NCBI GenBank assembly: GCA_016699855.1
Contig: CP064988.1
Span: 3,996,501 to 4,060,500, forward strand
From: Rhodospirillales bacterium
GTDB lineage: Bacteria; Pseudomonadota; Alphaproteobacteria; Reyranellales; Reyranellaceae
Length of the DNA: 64,000 bases
Direction: 5' to 3'
Shown: in pieces, positions 8,408-17,342 of the stretch
How the letters are laid out: the number at the start of each line of letters is the position of its first letter
How positions within the stretch are numbered: the stretch's first letter is position 1
Notes under the pieces: generated by a model
Database searches by the model: none
Told to the model about the DNA's origin: nothing
Seen by the model: only the letters and a program-made list of their open reading frames with translations
Position numbers and translations under genes: made by a program

Positions 8408-8852
8408 GCGGCGCCTTCCCAAGCGCCACGCGCGACGGTGCTGAATAGAGGGCTGGTTCTGGAAGGCGCGCGCCGAGTCGGAGGCGCCGAGTCGGAGGCG
8501 CGGGCGACCACGCCGGTGACCCGCGCGAGCTCGCGCATCGAGGCCTCGCCGGCGCGCGCTCGAGCGCGCCGGGCCGGCGACGGAATCCGGATCGGCCGCC
8601 TGGCAGGCGAAGAGGTCGATCCGGCCGGCCTTGCCGCATCGCGGCGAAGACCCCGAGAGTGGCGAAGGCGGGATACCCCTTGCCGGGCATCGCGGACTTG
8701 CCGGCGACGTTGCCCATCTTCAGCGTCGCGTCGCGGTGCGTGTAGTTGCCGTGCTTGCGGATATCGAGTCCCGTCGGCGCGCCGGCGTGGAGCATCGCGA
8801 CCATGGCGCCGCGGCCCGGGACGGAGTTTTCGGTTGGGCCGGCGCCGGGCAA
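8404..8852 (-). pseudogene. decayed gene, DUF4347-like remnant
   Basis: Coding character is seen on the minus strand but jumps between three frames. The first part contains MLHAGAPTGLDIRKHGNY, then THRDATLKMGNVAG and GKGYPAFATLGVFAAM. The second frame reads GKAGRIDLFACQAADPDS and the third SMRELARVTGVVARASDS. Put in order these resemble the G-x-I-x-L-x-A-C...L-x-x-x-T-G-x-x-V-x-A-S-D pattern of DUF4347-type domains of large surface proteins. A 14-base tandem duplication (CCTCCGACTCGGCG) lies near the end. No intact frame remains. With the non-coding remainder (8853-8937) it fills the stretch between the PsiF-like gene and kinase 2. The family assignment is tentative. Confidence 0.4.
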
Positions 8853-8937
8853 GGGCGTTGTGTCGTCGCGACCGCGACCGCTTTAGCCTTGCTCCGCGTC
8901 CCGGACTTATAGACCATCCGGCCGACAGGGAGACGGC

Positions 8938-11151
8938 ATGGCCGGCGGGGATTCTACTTGGACGGCGTCCGGTCCGCGGCGATCGGAGGACGGCGGTTCC
9001 TTCATCGCCCTGCGGCCGGGCACGCGCGTCGGCAAATACGAGACGCTCGAGGTTCTCGGCCAGGGCGCGTTCGGGCTCACCTACCGCGCGCGCGACACGC
9101 TGCTCGGCCGCGATGTCGCGATCAAGGAGTATCTGCCGACGGGGTTCGCGTTCCGCCACGGCGACGGCACGGTGCGGCCGCATTCGACCGCCACGGCCGA
9201 GGAGTTCCGCTGGGGCCGCGACCGCTTCCTCGACGAGGCCCGGACCTTGGCGCGGCTCGAGGACGCGCCGGGCATCGTCAACGTCCACGATTTCATGGAG
9301 GCCAACAGCACCGCGTACATGGTGATGTCGCTCGTGCGCGGCGAGACGCTGGAGACCCGGCTCAAGCGCGACGGCCCGCTGCCCCGGCCGATGATCGAAC
9401 AGCTGGTCCGCCCGCTGCTGGACGGGCTGGAGCGGGTGCACGCCGCCGGGTTTCTCCACCGCGACATCAAGCCCGCGAATATCCTGATCGACGCCGAAGG
9501 TCACCCGACCCTGATCGACTTCGGCGCGTCGCGCGCGGCGCTACATGGCCGCACGCAGGCGCTGACGGCGATCTACACACCGGGCTACGCCGCGTTCGAG
9601 CAGTTCACATCGGCCCCGCAGGGACCGTGGACGGACCTCTACGCGCTGGGCGCGACGCTCTACCACTGCGTCACCGGGTCGATGCCGCCGAGCGCCATCG
9701 ACCGCGTGCGGGACGACGCCATGGTGCCGGCGACCGAGGCTGGCAGAGGACGCTACGACGCCGGGCTCCTGGCGATGATCGACGCCGCGATGAGGGTGCG
9801 CGAGGCCGAGCGGCCGCAGAACATCGGCGAGGCGCGCCGTATCCTGTCGGGAGGTGGTCCGTCCGGGGTGCTGGCGATGCCCGGTTCCGCGACCGTCGCC
9901 ATGGCGCCTGCCCCGGCTCCGACCGCGCCGCGCCGCCGCGCGCCGGTCGGGTGGATCGCGGCGGGCGTCGTCCTCGCCCTCGCGCTCGCGGGTGGCGGCG
10001 CGTGGCTGGCGCTGCGCCCGCCGGCGGAAAGTCCCGAGGCCGCCTTGCGCCGCGCGAAGGACGAGGTGCGCCGGCAGACCGCGGCGTTGACGCGTGAACG
10101 CGAGGAGGCTGCGGCCCGGCAGGCCGCCGAGGATGAGAAGCGCCGCGTCGCGGACGAGGCGGCGCGCAAGGCGGCCGAGGCGAGGGCGGCGGCCGACGAC
10201 GGCGGGCGCCGCCAGGCGGAGGACGAGGCGCGGGCGCGGGCGGCCGCCGAGGCCACGCGTCGCCGCGAGGAGGAGGTGCGCGCCACCGCGGAGGAGGCGG
10301 AGCGGCGCGAGCGGCTGGCGCGGGAGAGGGCGCTGGCCGAGGCCGAGGCCACGCGTCGCCGCGACGAGGAGGCCCGCACCGCCGGCGAGGTGGCGGAGCG
10401 GCGCGAGCGGCTGGCGCGGGAGAAGGCGCTGGCCGAGGCCGAGGCCGCGCGCGCCGCCGAGGCGAAGGCCGGATCGGCGGCCGACGCGAAACGTCAGGCG
10501 GAGGCGGGCGAGGCCACGTTGCGGCTGTCGGAGGCTGATCGCAAACGGATCCAGGTGGCGCTGACGTCTGTCGGCCATGACACGCAGGGTAGCGACGGGG
10601 CGTTCGGCCCGCGGTCGCGGGCCATGATCGCGGCGTGGCAGCGCGGCCGCGGCGAGGCGGAGACGGGCTTTCTGACGGCGCCGCAGGTGGCGGCGCTGCG
10701 ACAGCAGGCGGCATCGGCGTTGGCGCGCTACGACGAGGAACAGAGGCGGGCCGAGGACGAGGCGCGACGCGCCGCCGAGCGCGCGCCGTCCGGCGCCGCC
10801 GTCCCCAAGGCGGGTGCCGCGCCTCAGGGGAAGGCGGCGGCAGTGGCGCCACCGGCGGCGTCCGCCGGGCAGGCGACGTACGCCGGAGAGTTCACGAACA
10901 ACTCCGGCGTCTTCCGGATCACTATCCGGCAGGATGGCGGCCGGCTGACATTCGAGCTCTACACCAAGATCGGCGCCGAGGAAACGAGGTCGACCTGCCA
11001 GCCGACCGAGTTGGGATCCGACGGCCGGTTCTTCACGGTGTGCCGGGGCATGGGCGTGTCGCCGCGCACGCTCGACGGGACGCTGCAATCGGCCCGGTTG
11101 AAATCGGAACGCCTCGCCAGCGGCGGGACCTTCACGCTCGTCCGCCAGTAG
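8938..11151 (+). CDS. transmembrane Ser/Thr protein kinase with peptidoglycan-binding-like ectodomain (kinase 2)
   Basis: A 737-residue protein, intact. Residues about 35-300 are a Hanks-type kinase: GQGAFG loop at 41-46, catalytic-pair Lys63 in VAIKEYLP, HRDIKPANIL near 174-183 and DFGAS near 194. One helix at about 337-360 (WIAAGVVLALALAGGGAWLAL) follows. Residues 370-530 are an Arg/Glu/Ala coiled coil with internal repeats of EAERRERLARE(R/K)ALAEAEA. About 535-600 resemble a peptidoglycan-binding domain (VGHDTQGSDGAFGPRSRAMIAAWQ). The last 90 residues form a beta-rich domain with two Cys. Presumed inside-out topology: cytoplasmic kinase, periplasmic sensor. ATG follows GGGAGA. It is a paralogue of the kinases at 2461-4739 and 14883-17261. 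Confidence 0.92.
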   Translation: MAGGDSTWTASGPRRSEDGGSFIALRPGTRVGKYETLEVLGQGAFGLTYRARDTLLGRDVAIKEYLPTGFAFRHGDGTVRPHSTATAEEFRWGRDRFLDEARTLARLEDAPGIVNVHDFMEANSTAYMVMSLVRGETLETRLKRDGPLPRPMIEQLVRPLLDGLERVHAAGFLHRDIKPANILIDAEGHPTLIDFGASRAALHGRTQALTAIYTPGYAAFEQFTSAPQGPWTDLYALGATLYHCVTGSMPPSAIDRVRDDAMVPATEAGRGRYDAGLLAMIDAAMRVREAERPQNIGEARRILSGGGPSGVLAMPGSATVAMAPAPAPTAPRRRAPVGWIAAGVVLALALAGGGAWLALRPPAESPEAALRRAKDEVRRQTAALTREREEAAARQAAEDEKRRVADEAARKAAEARAAADDGGRRQAEDEARARAAAEATRRREEEVRATAEEAERRERLARERALAEAEATRRRDEEARTAGEVAERRERLAREKALAEAEAARAAEAKAGSAADAKRQAEAGEATLRLSEADRKRIQVALTSVGHDTQGSDGAFGPRSRAMIAAWQRGRGEAETGFLTAPQVAALRQQAASALARYDEEQRRAEDEARRAAERAPSGAAVPKAGAAPQGKAAAVAPPAASAGQATYAGEFTNNSGVFRITIRQDGGRLTFELYTKIGAEETRSTCQPTELGSDGRFFTVCRGMGVSPRTLDGTLQSARLKSERLASGGTFTLVRQ

Positions 11152-11438
11152 TGCTCGGGAATTCCGGTCGCCGCGATCCGCCGCCTTGGGGACGGCGCGG
11201 CCGCGGGGTGCCCGGCGCACCGGCGACGACGCGAATGGTGCGCGCCTCGCTTTGAATTTTGTATGCAAAAGGCAATGTAAACCCGAAAAGGGATGCGCGC
11301 AGCCGGTCGCAAGCGACGGCTTCCGCGACCTTCCGGAATCCATCCCGCGCGGCCGCGCCAAGGTGTCTTTTACAGATTGGCGCCGCCCGCGCGCGTCCCT
11401 AGATTGGCCGCCAACGAACCACCAAGGACGGCCCCTCG

Positions 11439-12374
11439 ATGCCCCTCTCGACCGACCAGAAGACCGAGATCGACGCGCTGCGCGGCGTCACGGCGCCGAC
11501 CCGCCGCGCCGTGGCGCCGGCGCTGGAGGAGATCCTCTACCAGGCGCTACCGGTGCTCGACCACGGCTTCGTGCGCGTCGTCGACTACATGGGCGACGAC
11601 GCCGCGGTGGTGCAGGCGGCGCGCGTGTCGTACGGGCGCGGCACCAGGAAAGTCAGCGAGGACAAGGGCCTCATCAACTACCTGCTGCGGCACCGCCACA
11701 CCACGCCGTTCGAGATGTGCGAGATCAAGTACCACGTGAAGCTGCCGATCTTCGTGGCGCGGCAGTGGATCCGGCACCGCACCGCCAACGTCAACGAGTA
11801 CTCGGCGCGCTACTCCATCCTCGACAACGAGTTCTACATCCCCCGGCCCGAGCACCTCGCGGCGCAGAGCCGTGTCAACCGCCAGGGCCGCGCCGAGACG
11901 CTCGCCGGCAAGGAGGCCGAGCGCGTGTTCGACCTGCTGCGCAAGGATTCCGCGCTGGTCTACGAGCACTACATGGAGATGCTCAACGAGGGCGAAGGCG
12001 GCGCGCCGCTCGATCCCGGGCGCAGCGGTCTGGCGCGCGAGCTGGCGCGCATGAACCTGTCCCTGAACTTCTACACCCAGTGGTACTGGAAGACCGATCT
12101 GCACAACCTCATGCACTTCCTGTCGCTGCGCGCCGACGCCCACGCGCAGTACGAGATCCGCGCCTACGCCGATGTGATGGTCGACACGCTCAAGCGCTGG
12201 ACGCCGCTGGTGCACGACGCTTTCGTCGAATACCGCATGGGCGGCACGTCGCTGTCGCGCACCGGGCTGGAGATCGTGAGGCGGATGCTCGCCGGCGAGA
12301 CGGTCGAGCAGAAGGATAGCGGCCTGTCGGCCCGCGAATGGCGCGAGCTGATGGCGCAGCTCGGCCGCGGCTGA
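11439..12374 (+). CDS. thyX: FAD-dependent thymidylate synthase ThyX
   Basis: A 311-residue protein with the ThyX signature RHR-x7-S-x-R (RHRTANVNEYSAR, from residue 112). FAD- and dUMP-contacting segments are visible in RHRHTTPFEMCEIKYHVKLP, RQWIRH and NLMHFLSLRAD. It makes dTMP from dUMP with methylenetetrahydrofolate as carbon donor and NADPH/FAD as reductant. The 287-base upstream gap contains an unusually AT-rich stretch (about 11250-11292), a likely promoter area although no clean hexamer pair is visible; AAGGA lies before the ATG. It converges with the glycosyltransferase gene, leaving only 12 bases between stops. Confidence 0.96.
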   Translation: MPLSTDQKTEIDALRGVTAPTRRAVAPALEEILYQALPVLDHGFVRVVDYMGDDAAVVQAARVSYGRGTRKVSEDKGLINYLLRHRHTTPFEMCEIKYHVKLPIFVARQWIRHRTANVNEYSARYSILDNEFYIPRPEHLAAQSRVNRQGRAETLAGKEAERVFDLLRKDSALVYEHYMEMLNEGEGGAPLDPGRSGLARELARMNLSLNFYTQWYWKTDLHNLMHFLSLRADAHAQYEIRAYADVMVDTLKRWTPLVHDAFVEYRMGGTSLSRTGLEIVRRMLAGETVEQKDSGLSAREWRELMAQLGRG

Positions 12375-12386
12375 GCCGCTGCGGCG

Positions 12387-14066
12387 TCATCGCGGCGCGA
12401 AGGCCGGTTCCCACTCCAGCGCGACCCCGCCCGGCGCCTCGCGCGCGAAGGCGGCCAAGGTCGCGGCGATGGCCGCGCCGTCCGCCGCGCGCACGGCGTA
12501 GATCGCGACCGCCATCTCGGCCGCGGCCAGCGGCCGCGCGGTGGCGATCTTGGTGAAGGGCGGCGCGCCGCCGGTCCATTGGCGGAAATAGCCGTCGAAC
12601 AGTATCGCGACGCGGGCGTCGCGCCGCGTCGCGAGACCGCGCACCGCGTCGGCCGTCAGTCGGCGCGACGCCAGCAGACGCGCCGTCTCCAGGTCGCCCA
12701 GCGCCAGCACGTCGGTCAGCCGCGGTTCGGACAGCCAGGTCAGCGCGCCGATGTTCATCGCCACGATTCCGGCGCCGGCATGGTGGCGAGCGACGTAGCG
12801 CGCCGGCCAGAAATCGCGCTGCCACACCACGGCGGTCGATATCCGGAGGTCGGCGTGCATGACGTATGCGCGGTGCGTCAGCGCCGCCGCCGTCGTCGAC
12901 GCCAGGATCGCGATGGCGGCCGACGCGACCGAGACACGCGCCGCGGGCCACCGCGCGCGCGCCAGCGCCGGCGGCAGGAACGCGCCCGCAAGCGCGAAGA
13001 GGTAGACCTCGTAGCGGCCGCCCCAACCGAAGCTGCCGAAGGTCGCATGCGCCCAGATTCCGAGGGCGGCGATCGCTAGCGCCAGTGTCCCGGCGTCGAC
13101 CGGCGTGCCGTCGCGCCAGCGCCGCCACGCCGCACCCGGCGATCCACCCGCGCGCCGCCAGGCCGCCGCGAGCGCGACGACGGCAGCGACCAGAAGGAGG
13201 AGAAGCGCCGGAGCGTTCACCGCGAGCCGCTTCAGTGGATACCACGCCAGCATCTTGACGACGTCGACCGCCGAGGGCGCGCCCGGATCGGCAAGGAATA
13301 TCGTCTTGGCGAGGATCGGGAAGGGCACCGCCCACCAGCCGTGCGACATCGACCACGCAGCGAAGGCCGCGACCGGCGCCAGCGCCGCGACGGCGAGCGC
13401 CAGCGCCAGCGCGTGGCGGCGGCGCGCCAGCGCCAATGCGACTCCGAGCGCGACCAGCCACAGGCTCTCGAACCGCAGCAGCGGCAGCGCCGCGAAGGCG
13501 GCGGCGAGTCCGACCGGCGCGCGCTCGGCCGGTGGGCCGGCCAGCGCGCGCGACAGCGCGTCGACGGCCGCGAGCATGAGCGCGGCGTGCGCGAGATGCT
13601 CCATGGCCGAGAACGCCATCACCACCGGCGCGGCGGCGGCGAGGACGACGGCGATGCCGGCGGCGCCCCACGCGGGGCGCGAGCCGGGGTCCGAGCCGGC
13701 GTCACCCATGTCGCGCGTCAGTATCCGCGCCGCCACCCACAGCGTCGCCGCGCCACCCAGCGCCGCGAGCGCGAACGCGATCCAGTCGGCGGCGCCGAAC
13801 ACGCGGTAGAGCGCCGCCAGCGCCCACACCCACAGCGGCGACGATGTCGACGAGGAGTGCGCGTGCGGCGTCACGCCGAACACGCCGTGCTCGGCGACGT
13901 CGCGCGCCATCGCCATGTGGATGTAGGCGTCGTCGAGCCATGACACGAGCCGCCCGTCCGCTTCGCCGCGCGCCCACCACCACGCCGCCGCCAGCGACGC
14001 GGCGAACAGCGCCGTCGCGGTGGCGGCGAGCGCGTGGCGGGGTGGAGGATGGAGGCGGGCGGGCAC
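12387..14066 (-). CDS. polytopic membrane protein, GT39/ArnT-like glycosyltransferase
   Basis: A 559-residue integral membrane protein with about ten hydrophobic segments. The first periplasmic loop carries WLDDAYIHMAMARDVAEHG and then SSTSSPLWVW, matching the acidic D-D/E loop of C-type polyprenyl-phosphate-dependent glycosyltransferases (PMT/ArnT group). The C-terminal 150 residues form a soluble domain containing IVAMNIGALTWLSE, which resembles the domain seen in related mannosyltransferase-like proteins. It probably transfers a lipid-linked sugar at the outer face of the inner membrane; donor and acceptor cannot be inferred. It is divergent from the GNAT gene, with 140 bases of shared upstream DNA. 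Confidence 0.75.
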   Translation of the reverse strand: MPARLHPPPRHALAATATALFAASLAAAWWWARGEADGRLVSWLDDAYIHMAMARDVAEHGVFGVTPHAHSSSTSSPLWVWALAALYRVFGAADWIAFALAALGGAATLWVAARILTRDMGDAGSDPGSRPAWGAAGIAVVLAAAAPVVMAFSAMEHLAHAALMLAAVDALSRALAGPPAERAPVGLAAAFAALPLLRFESLWLVALGVALALARRRHALALALAVAALAPVAAFAAWSMSHGWWAVPFPILAKTIFLADPGAPSAVDVVKMLAWYPLKRLAVNAPALLLLLVAAVVALAAAWRRAGGSPGAAWRRWRDGTPVDAGTLALAIAALGIWAHATFGSFGWGGRYEVYLFALAGAFLPPALARARWPAARVSVASAAIAILASTTAAALTHRAYVMHADLRISTAVVWQRDFWPARYVARHHAGAGIVAMNIGALTWLSEPRLTDVLALGDLETARLLASRRLTADAVRGLATRRDARVAILFDGYFRQWTGGAPPFTKIATARPLAAAEMAVAIYAVRAADGAAIAATLAAFAREAPGGVALEWEPAFAPR

Positions 14067-14206
14067 GGACTCGGCGGGACGCCGTCTGCGGCGGCGGAGC
14101 GCGAGAGATATCGCGCGCCGCCCCTGGCCGCCACATCCACGTCACGATCCGGGGTCATTAGGCGCGCGCTTTCGCGGGGCCGCGCGCGGCTTGGAGGAGG
14201 GATGCA

Positions 14207-14866
14207 ATGAACGAGATCGCGCCCAGACCGATCCGCATCGTGCGCGAGCGCCGGCGCGACGCCGCCGCCGTCGAGGCGATGGTGGCCGCGTCGTTCGGGC
14301 CCGATCGTCTGCAGAAGACCGTCTACAAGCTGCGCGACGGCGTGAAGCCGCTGCGCGACCTGCGCTTCGTCGCGCTCGACGAGGCCGGCGAACTGATCGG
14401 GTCGCTCCGGTTCTGGCCGATCCTGATCAACGGCCGCTGGCCGGCGGTGCTGCTGGGTCCGCTGGCGGTGGCGCCGGCGACGCGCGGACTGGGCTACGGC
14501 AAGGCGCTGATGTGGCACGCGCTGGCGCGCTGCCGCGAGCTCGGCATCGGCCGCGTCATCCTCGTCGGCGATCCGGAGTACTACGTGCCGTTCGGCTTCC
14601 GCCGCGACCTCGCGCTGAACCTCGCGCTGCCCGGCTGGGTCGAGGAGCGCCGCTTCCTCGCGCTCGAGACCGTCGCCGGCTCGATGATCGGCGTGCACGG
14701 CATGATCGGCAAGGCCGAGCCGACGCCGCGGCGCAGGCCCGAGCCCAGGAAGAAGCCGGCGCCGCTGCGGCGCAAGGCGCGCGACCAGGCGCGCAAGGCT
14801 CAGGTCAAAGCCAAGGCGAGGAAGCGCGCGCGGCCCAAGGCGAAGCGCGCACGCCGCAAGCGTTAG
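14207..14866 (+). CDS. GNAT N-acetyltransferase with Lys/Arg-rich tail
   Basis: A 219-residue protein. Residues 1 to about 170 are a YhbS-like GNAT domain, with acetyl-CoA-binding motif A in LGPLAVAPATRGLGYGKALM and the late strand VGDPEYYVPFGFRR. Residues from about 172 to the end are almost entirely Lys, Arg, Ala and Pro (RRRPEPRKKPAPLRRKARDQ and onward), resembling histone H1-like tails. GGAGGAGG precedes the ATG. The acceptor is unknown; the tail suggests association with nucleic acid or another polyanion. Confidence 0.85.
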   Translation: MNEIAPRPIRIVRERRRDAAAVEAMVAASFGPDRLQKTVYKLRDGVKPLRDLRFVALDEAGELIGSLRFWPILINGRWPAVLLGPLAVAPATRGLGYGKALMWHALARCRELGIGRVILVGDPEYYVPFGFRRDLALNLALPGWVEERRFLALETVAGSMIGVHGMIGKAEPTPRRRPEPRKKPAPLRRKARDQARKAQVKAKARKRARPKAKRARRKR

Positions 14867-14882
14867 CGGCGGGCGGCCGGCG

Positions 14883-17261
14883 TCACTGCGGCGTCAGCGT
14901 GATCACGACGCTCGCCGACGTGACGCCGGCGCCGGCGTTGCCGCCGCCCGACAGCTCGCCGGGGCGCAGCCGCGCGCCCAGGAGGGAGCGCGAGAACATC
15001 GCCGGGCTGGCCGCATTCTGGCTGACGCCCACCAGTTCGATGTTGAACGTGCCCTGGCCAGCGCTGCCGGTGGCGTCGAGGTTGATCGACACCTGGATCG
15101 ATAGCTTCACGCCCTTGAAATTCCAATCGCCGCTGCCGCGGCCGCCAGACATCGTCAACCTCGCCGGACCGCAGCCGGTCGACGTCGAGCTGCCGGTCAC
15201 GCACACTTGGCCGGCCCAGTTCGCGGGCACCTGCCCCGGAGTCGCCGCCGCCGTCGTGGTGGTCGTCGCCGGTGTGCGACCGGCGGGCTCCGGCGGGCGC
15301 GTCGGCATCTCGGCGGCGCGCCGCTTCGCCTCCTCCTCCAGCCGTCTCTGCTCCGCATCGTAGCGCGCCAGCGGTCCGGCGGCGGCGCGCTGCAGCGCGT
15401 CGTACTGCGGCCGCGTCAGATAGCCGGTCGCCGGCCGGCCGTTGGCGCGCTGCCAGTCGCCGATCATCTGGCGGCTGCGCGGGCCGAAGCTGCCGTCGAT
15501 GCCGCCGGTGTCGTGGCCGATCCCGGTGAGGGCCGCCTGCGCGCGCTTGCGCTCGGCCTCGCCGAAGCGCGCGGCGGCCTCCTCGGCGGCCGCGCGTTCG
15601 CGCGCCTCCTGCTCGGTCTGGCGCCGCGCCGCCTCCTCGGTGGTGGAGCGCGCGCGCTCGGCGGTGCGCAGATCGGCCTCGACGCGCGCCGCTTCAGCCC
15701 TGGCGGCCTCCGCCTTGGCTGCCTCGGCTTTCGCCAGTTCCGCCTTCGCCGCCTCGGCCTTGGCGGCTTCGGCCTTGGCGGTCTCGGCTTTCGCCGCTTC
15801 CGCCCGCGCCGCCTCCGCTTTGGCGGCTTCGGCCTTGGCGGCTTCCGCCTTCGCCGTCTCCGCCCTTGCTGCCTCGGCTCGTGCCGCCTCGGCCCGCGCC
15901 GCTTCCGCTCCGGCGCTCTCGGCCTTGCTCTGGTCCGCCTTGGCTGCCTCGGCGGCGCGGGCACGTCCGGCCGCCGCCCGCGCCGCGTCGGCGGCGATAC
16001 GCTCGCGCTCGATGCGCGCGCGGGCCTGCTCGTCGGCGCGGCGTGCGTCGGCGAGGCGCTTCTCCTCGGCGGCCCGTGCCCGCGCGGCCGCCTCGGGATC
16101 CTCTTTGTTGACCGTCGTGGCCACCGTGGCCGGCGGGCGGGTGAGCCAGTAGGCGCCGCCGCCGCCCGCGAGCAGCAGCAGCGCCACCGCGGCGGCGATC
16201 GCAGCCGGTCGGCCGACGCCGCGTCCACCGGCGGCGGGCGGCGATGGCGCGACGGAGGGCGCCGGCGGGCCGGATGGCGGATACGATCCCGACGGCGCGT
16301 ACGATCCCGATGGCGGCGCCGATCCGGCCGCCACGCGCGCGCCGGACCGGATCAGCGACTCCGAATTCGACACGCGCGTCGGCACCGTCACGAACACGTC
16401 GCGCATGTTCTGGACACGGCGCGCCGGATCGGGCTGCAGCAGCGGCATCAGATCCGCGCGCAGCTCGTCGGGCACCGAGGCCAGATCCGGCTCGTGTTCG
16501 CGCGCCTTGACCGCGTAGGCCAGCGAGGAGCCCATCGGCACGGCGCGTCCCGCCGCCGCCGCCGCCAGCGTCAATCCCAGGCTGTAGATGTCGGTGCGGG
16601 CGTCGACCTGGCCGCCGAACAGGCCGCATTGCTCGGGCGAGCAGTAGTCGAGCTTGCCGGCGAAGGCGCTGCCGATCACCGAACTGGCGCCCGAATCCGT
16701 GCGCTTGGCGAGGCCGAAATCGATCAGCACGGGCTGGTCGAGGCGGCCGCCGCGCAGCACGACGTTGTCGGGCGCGAGGTCGCGGTGCACCACGCCCTGG
16801 TCGTGGGCCGCCGCCAGCCCCTCGGCCAGCGCGCGGCCGAGCCGGCGGACCTCGGACGGCGACAGCGGCGCCTTGGAGGTCAGCGATCCGAGCGACGGGC
16901 CGTCGACGTACTCCATCACGAGATACAAGCGGCCGTCGGCGTCCCCCAGCACGCCTTCGTAGGCGACCACGGCGGGATGGCGGACCTTGCGCAACGCCAT
17001 CGCCTCGCGCCGGAACAGCTCGCGGATCATGTCGTCGCCGGCCAGGTCGGCGCGCACGACCTTTACCGCCACCGTGTCTCCGGTGTGCACGTTGGTCGCC
17101 TTGTAGACGGCGCCCATGCCGCCGCGGGCGATCAGCTTGTCGAGCCGGTAGGTTTCGTGGATCAGCTCGCCGGGTTGCAGGTCGCCGGCGCGGGTCGGCG
17201 CCTGCGACGGCCGCGCGCCGGTCCGCGTCGCATCGCGCGCCTGGTCCCGCTCGTCGCCCAC
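14883..17261 (-). CDS. transmembrane Ser/Thr protein kinase (kinase 3)
   Basis: About 792 residues from a GTG at 17261 with GGAGG five bases upstream; this is preferred to an ATG 22 codons earlier that lacks a ribosome site. The kinase domain shows ARGGMGAVYKA, VAVKVVRAD, a catalytic loop HRDLAPDNVV (Ala where many kinases have Lys) and DFGLAK. A Ser/Pro-rich linker precedes one transmembrane helix (AAIAAAVALLLLAGGGGAYWL). Next comes a long coiled coil built from A(E/K)AAKAEAARAE units, then a peptidoglycan-binding-like stretch (IGHDTGGIDGSFGPRSRQMI) and a C-terminal beta-rich domain of about 110 residues starting WAGQVCVTGSS. It shares design with kinases 1 and 2 but has a different ectodomain. 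mrp lies just upstream on the same strand. Confidence 0.9.
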   Translation of the reverse strand: MGDERDQARDATRTGARPSQAPTRAGDLQPGELIHETYRLDKLIARGGMGAVYKATNVHTGDTVAVKVVRADLAGDDMIRELFRREAMALRKVRHPAVVAYEGVLGDADGRLYLVMEYVDGPSLGSLTSKAPLSPSEVRRLGRALAEGLAAAHDQGVVHRDLAPDNVVLRGGRLDQPVLIDFGLAKRTDSGASSVIGSAFAGKLDYCSPEQCGLFGGQVDARTDIYSLGLTLAAAAAGRAVPMGSSLAYAVKAREHEPDLASVPDELRADLMPLLQPDPARRVQNMRDVFVTVPTRVSNSESLIRSGARVAAGSAPPSGSYAPSGSYPPSGPPAPSVAPSPPAAGGRGVGRPAAIAAAVALLLLAGGGGAYWLTRPPATVATTVNKEDPEAAARARAAEEKRLADARRADEQARARIERERIAADAARAAAGRARAAEAAKADQSKAESAGAEAARAEAARAEAARAETAKAEAAKAEAAKAEAARAEAAKAETAKAEAAKAEAAKAELAKAEAAKAEAARAEAARVEADLRTAERARSTTEEAARRQTEQEARERAAAEEAAARFGEAERKRAQAALTGIGHDTGGIDGSFGPRSRQMIGDWQRANGRPATGYLTRPQYDALQRAAAGPLARYDAEQRRLEEEAKRRAAEMPTRPPEPAGRTPATTTTTAAATPGQVPANWAGQVCVTGSSTSTGCGPARLTMSGGRGSGDWNFKGVKLSIQVSINLDATGSAGQGTFNIELVGVSQNAASPAMFSRSLLGARLRPGELSGGGNAGAGVTSASVVITLTPQ
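15680..15935 (-). repeat. degenerate tandem repeat encoding A(E/K)AAKAEAARAE
   Basis: Around 15-base units rotate through KAEAA, RAEAA and KAETA for roughly 85 residues of the kinase 3 coiled coil. The DNA is a run of near-identical gcctcggc/ggcttcggc words. It is coding, in frame, and is the likely place for length variation between strains. Confidence 0.8.
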
Positions 17262-17342
17262 AGCCACCTCCACCGCGCCGCGCCGTCCGCAGCATACTTC
17301 GGGGACGCCCCGGCGGTACAGCGCCACCGGCCGCGGCGGGGC

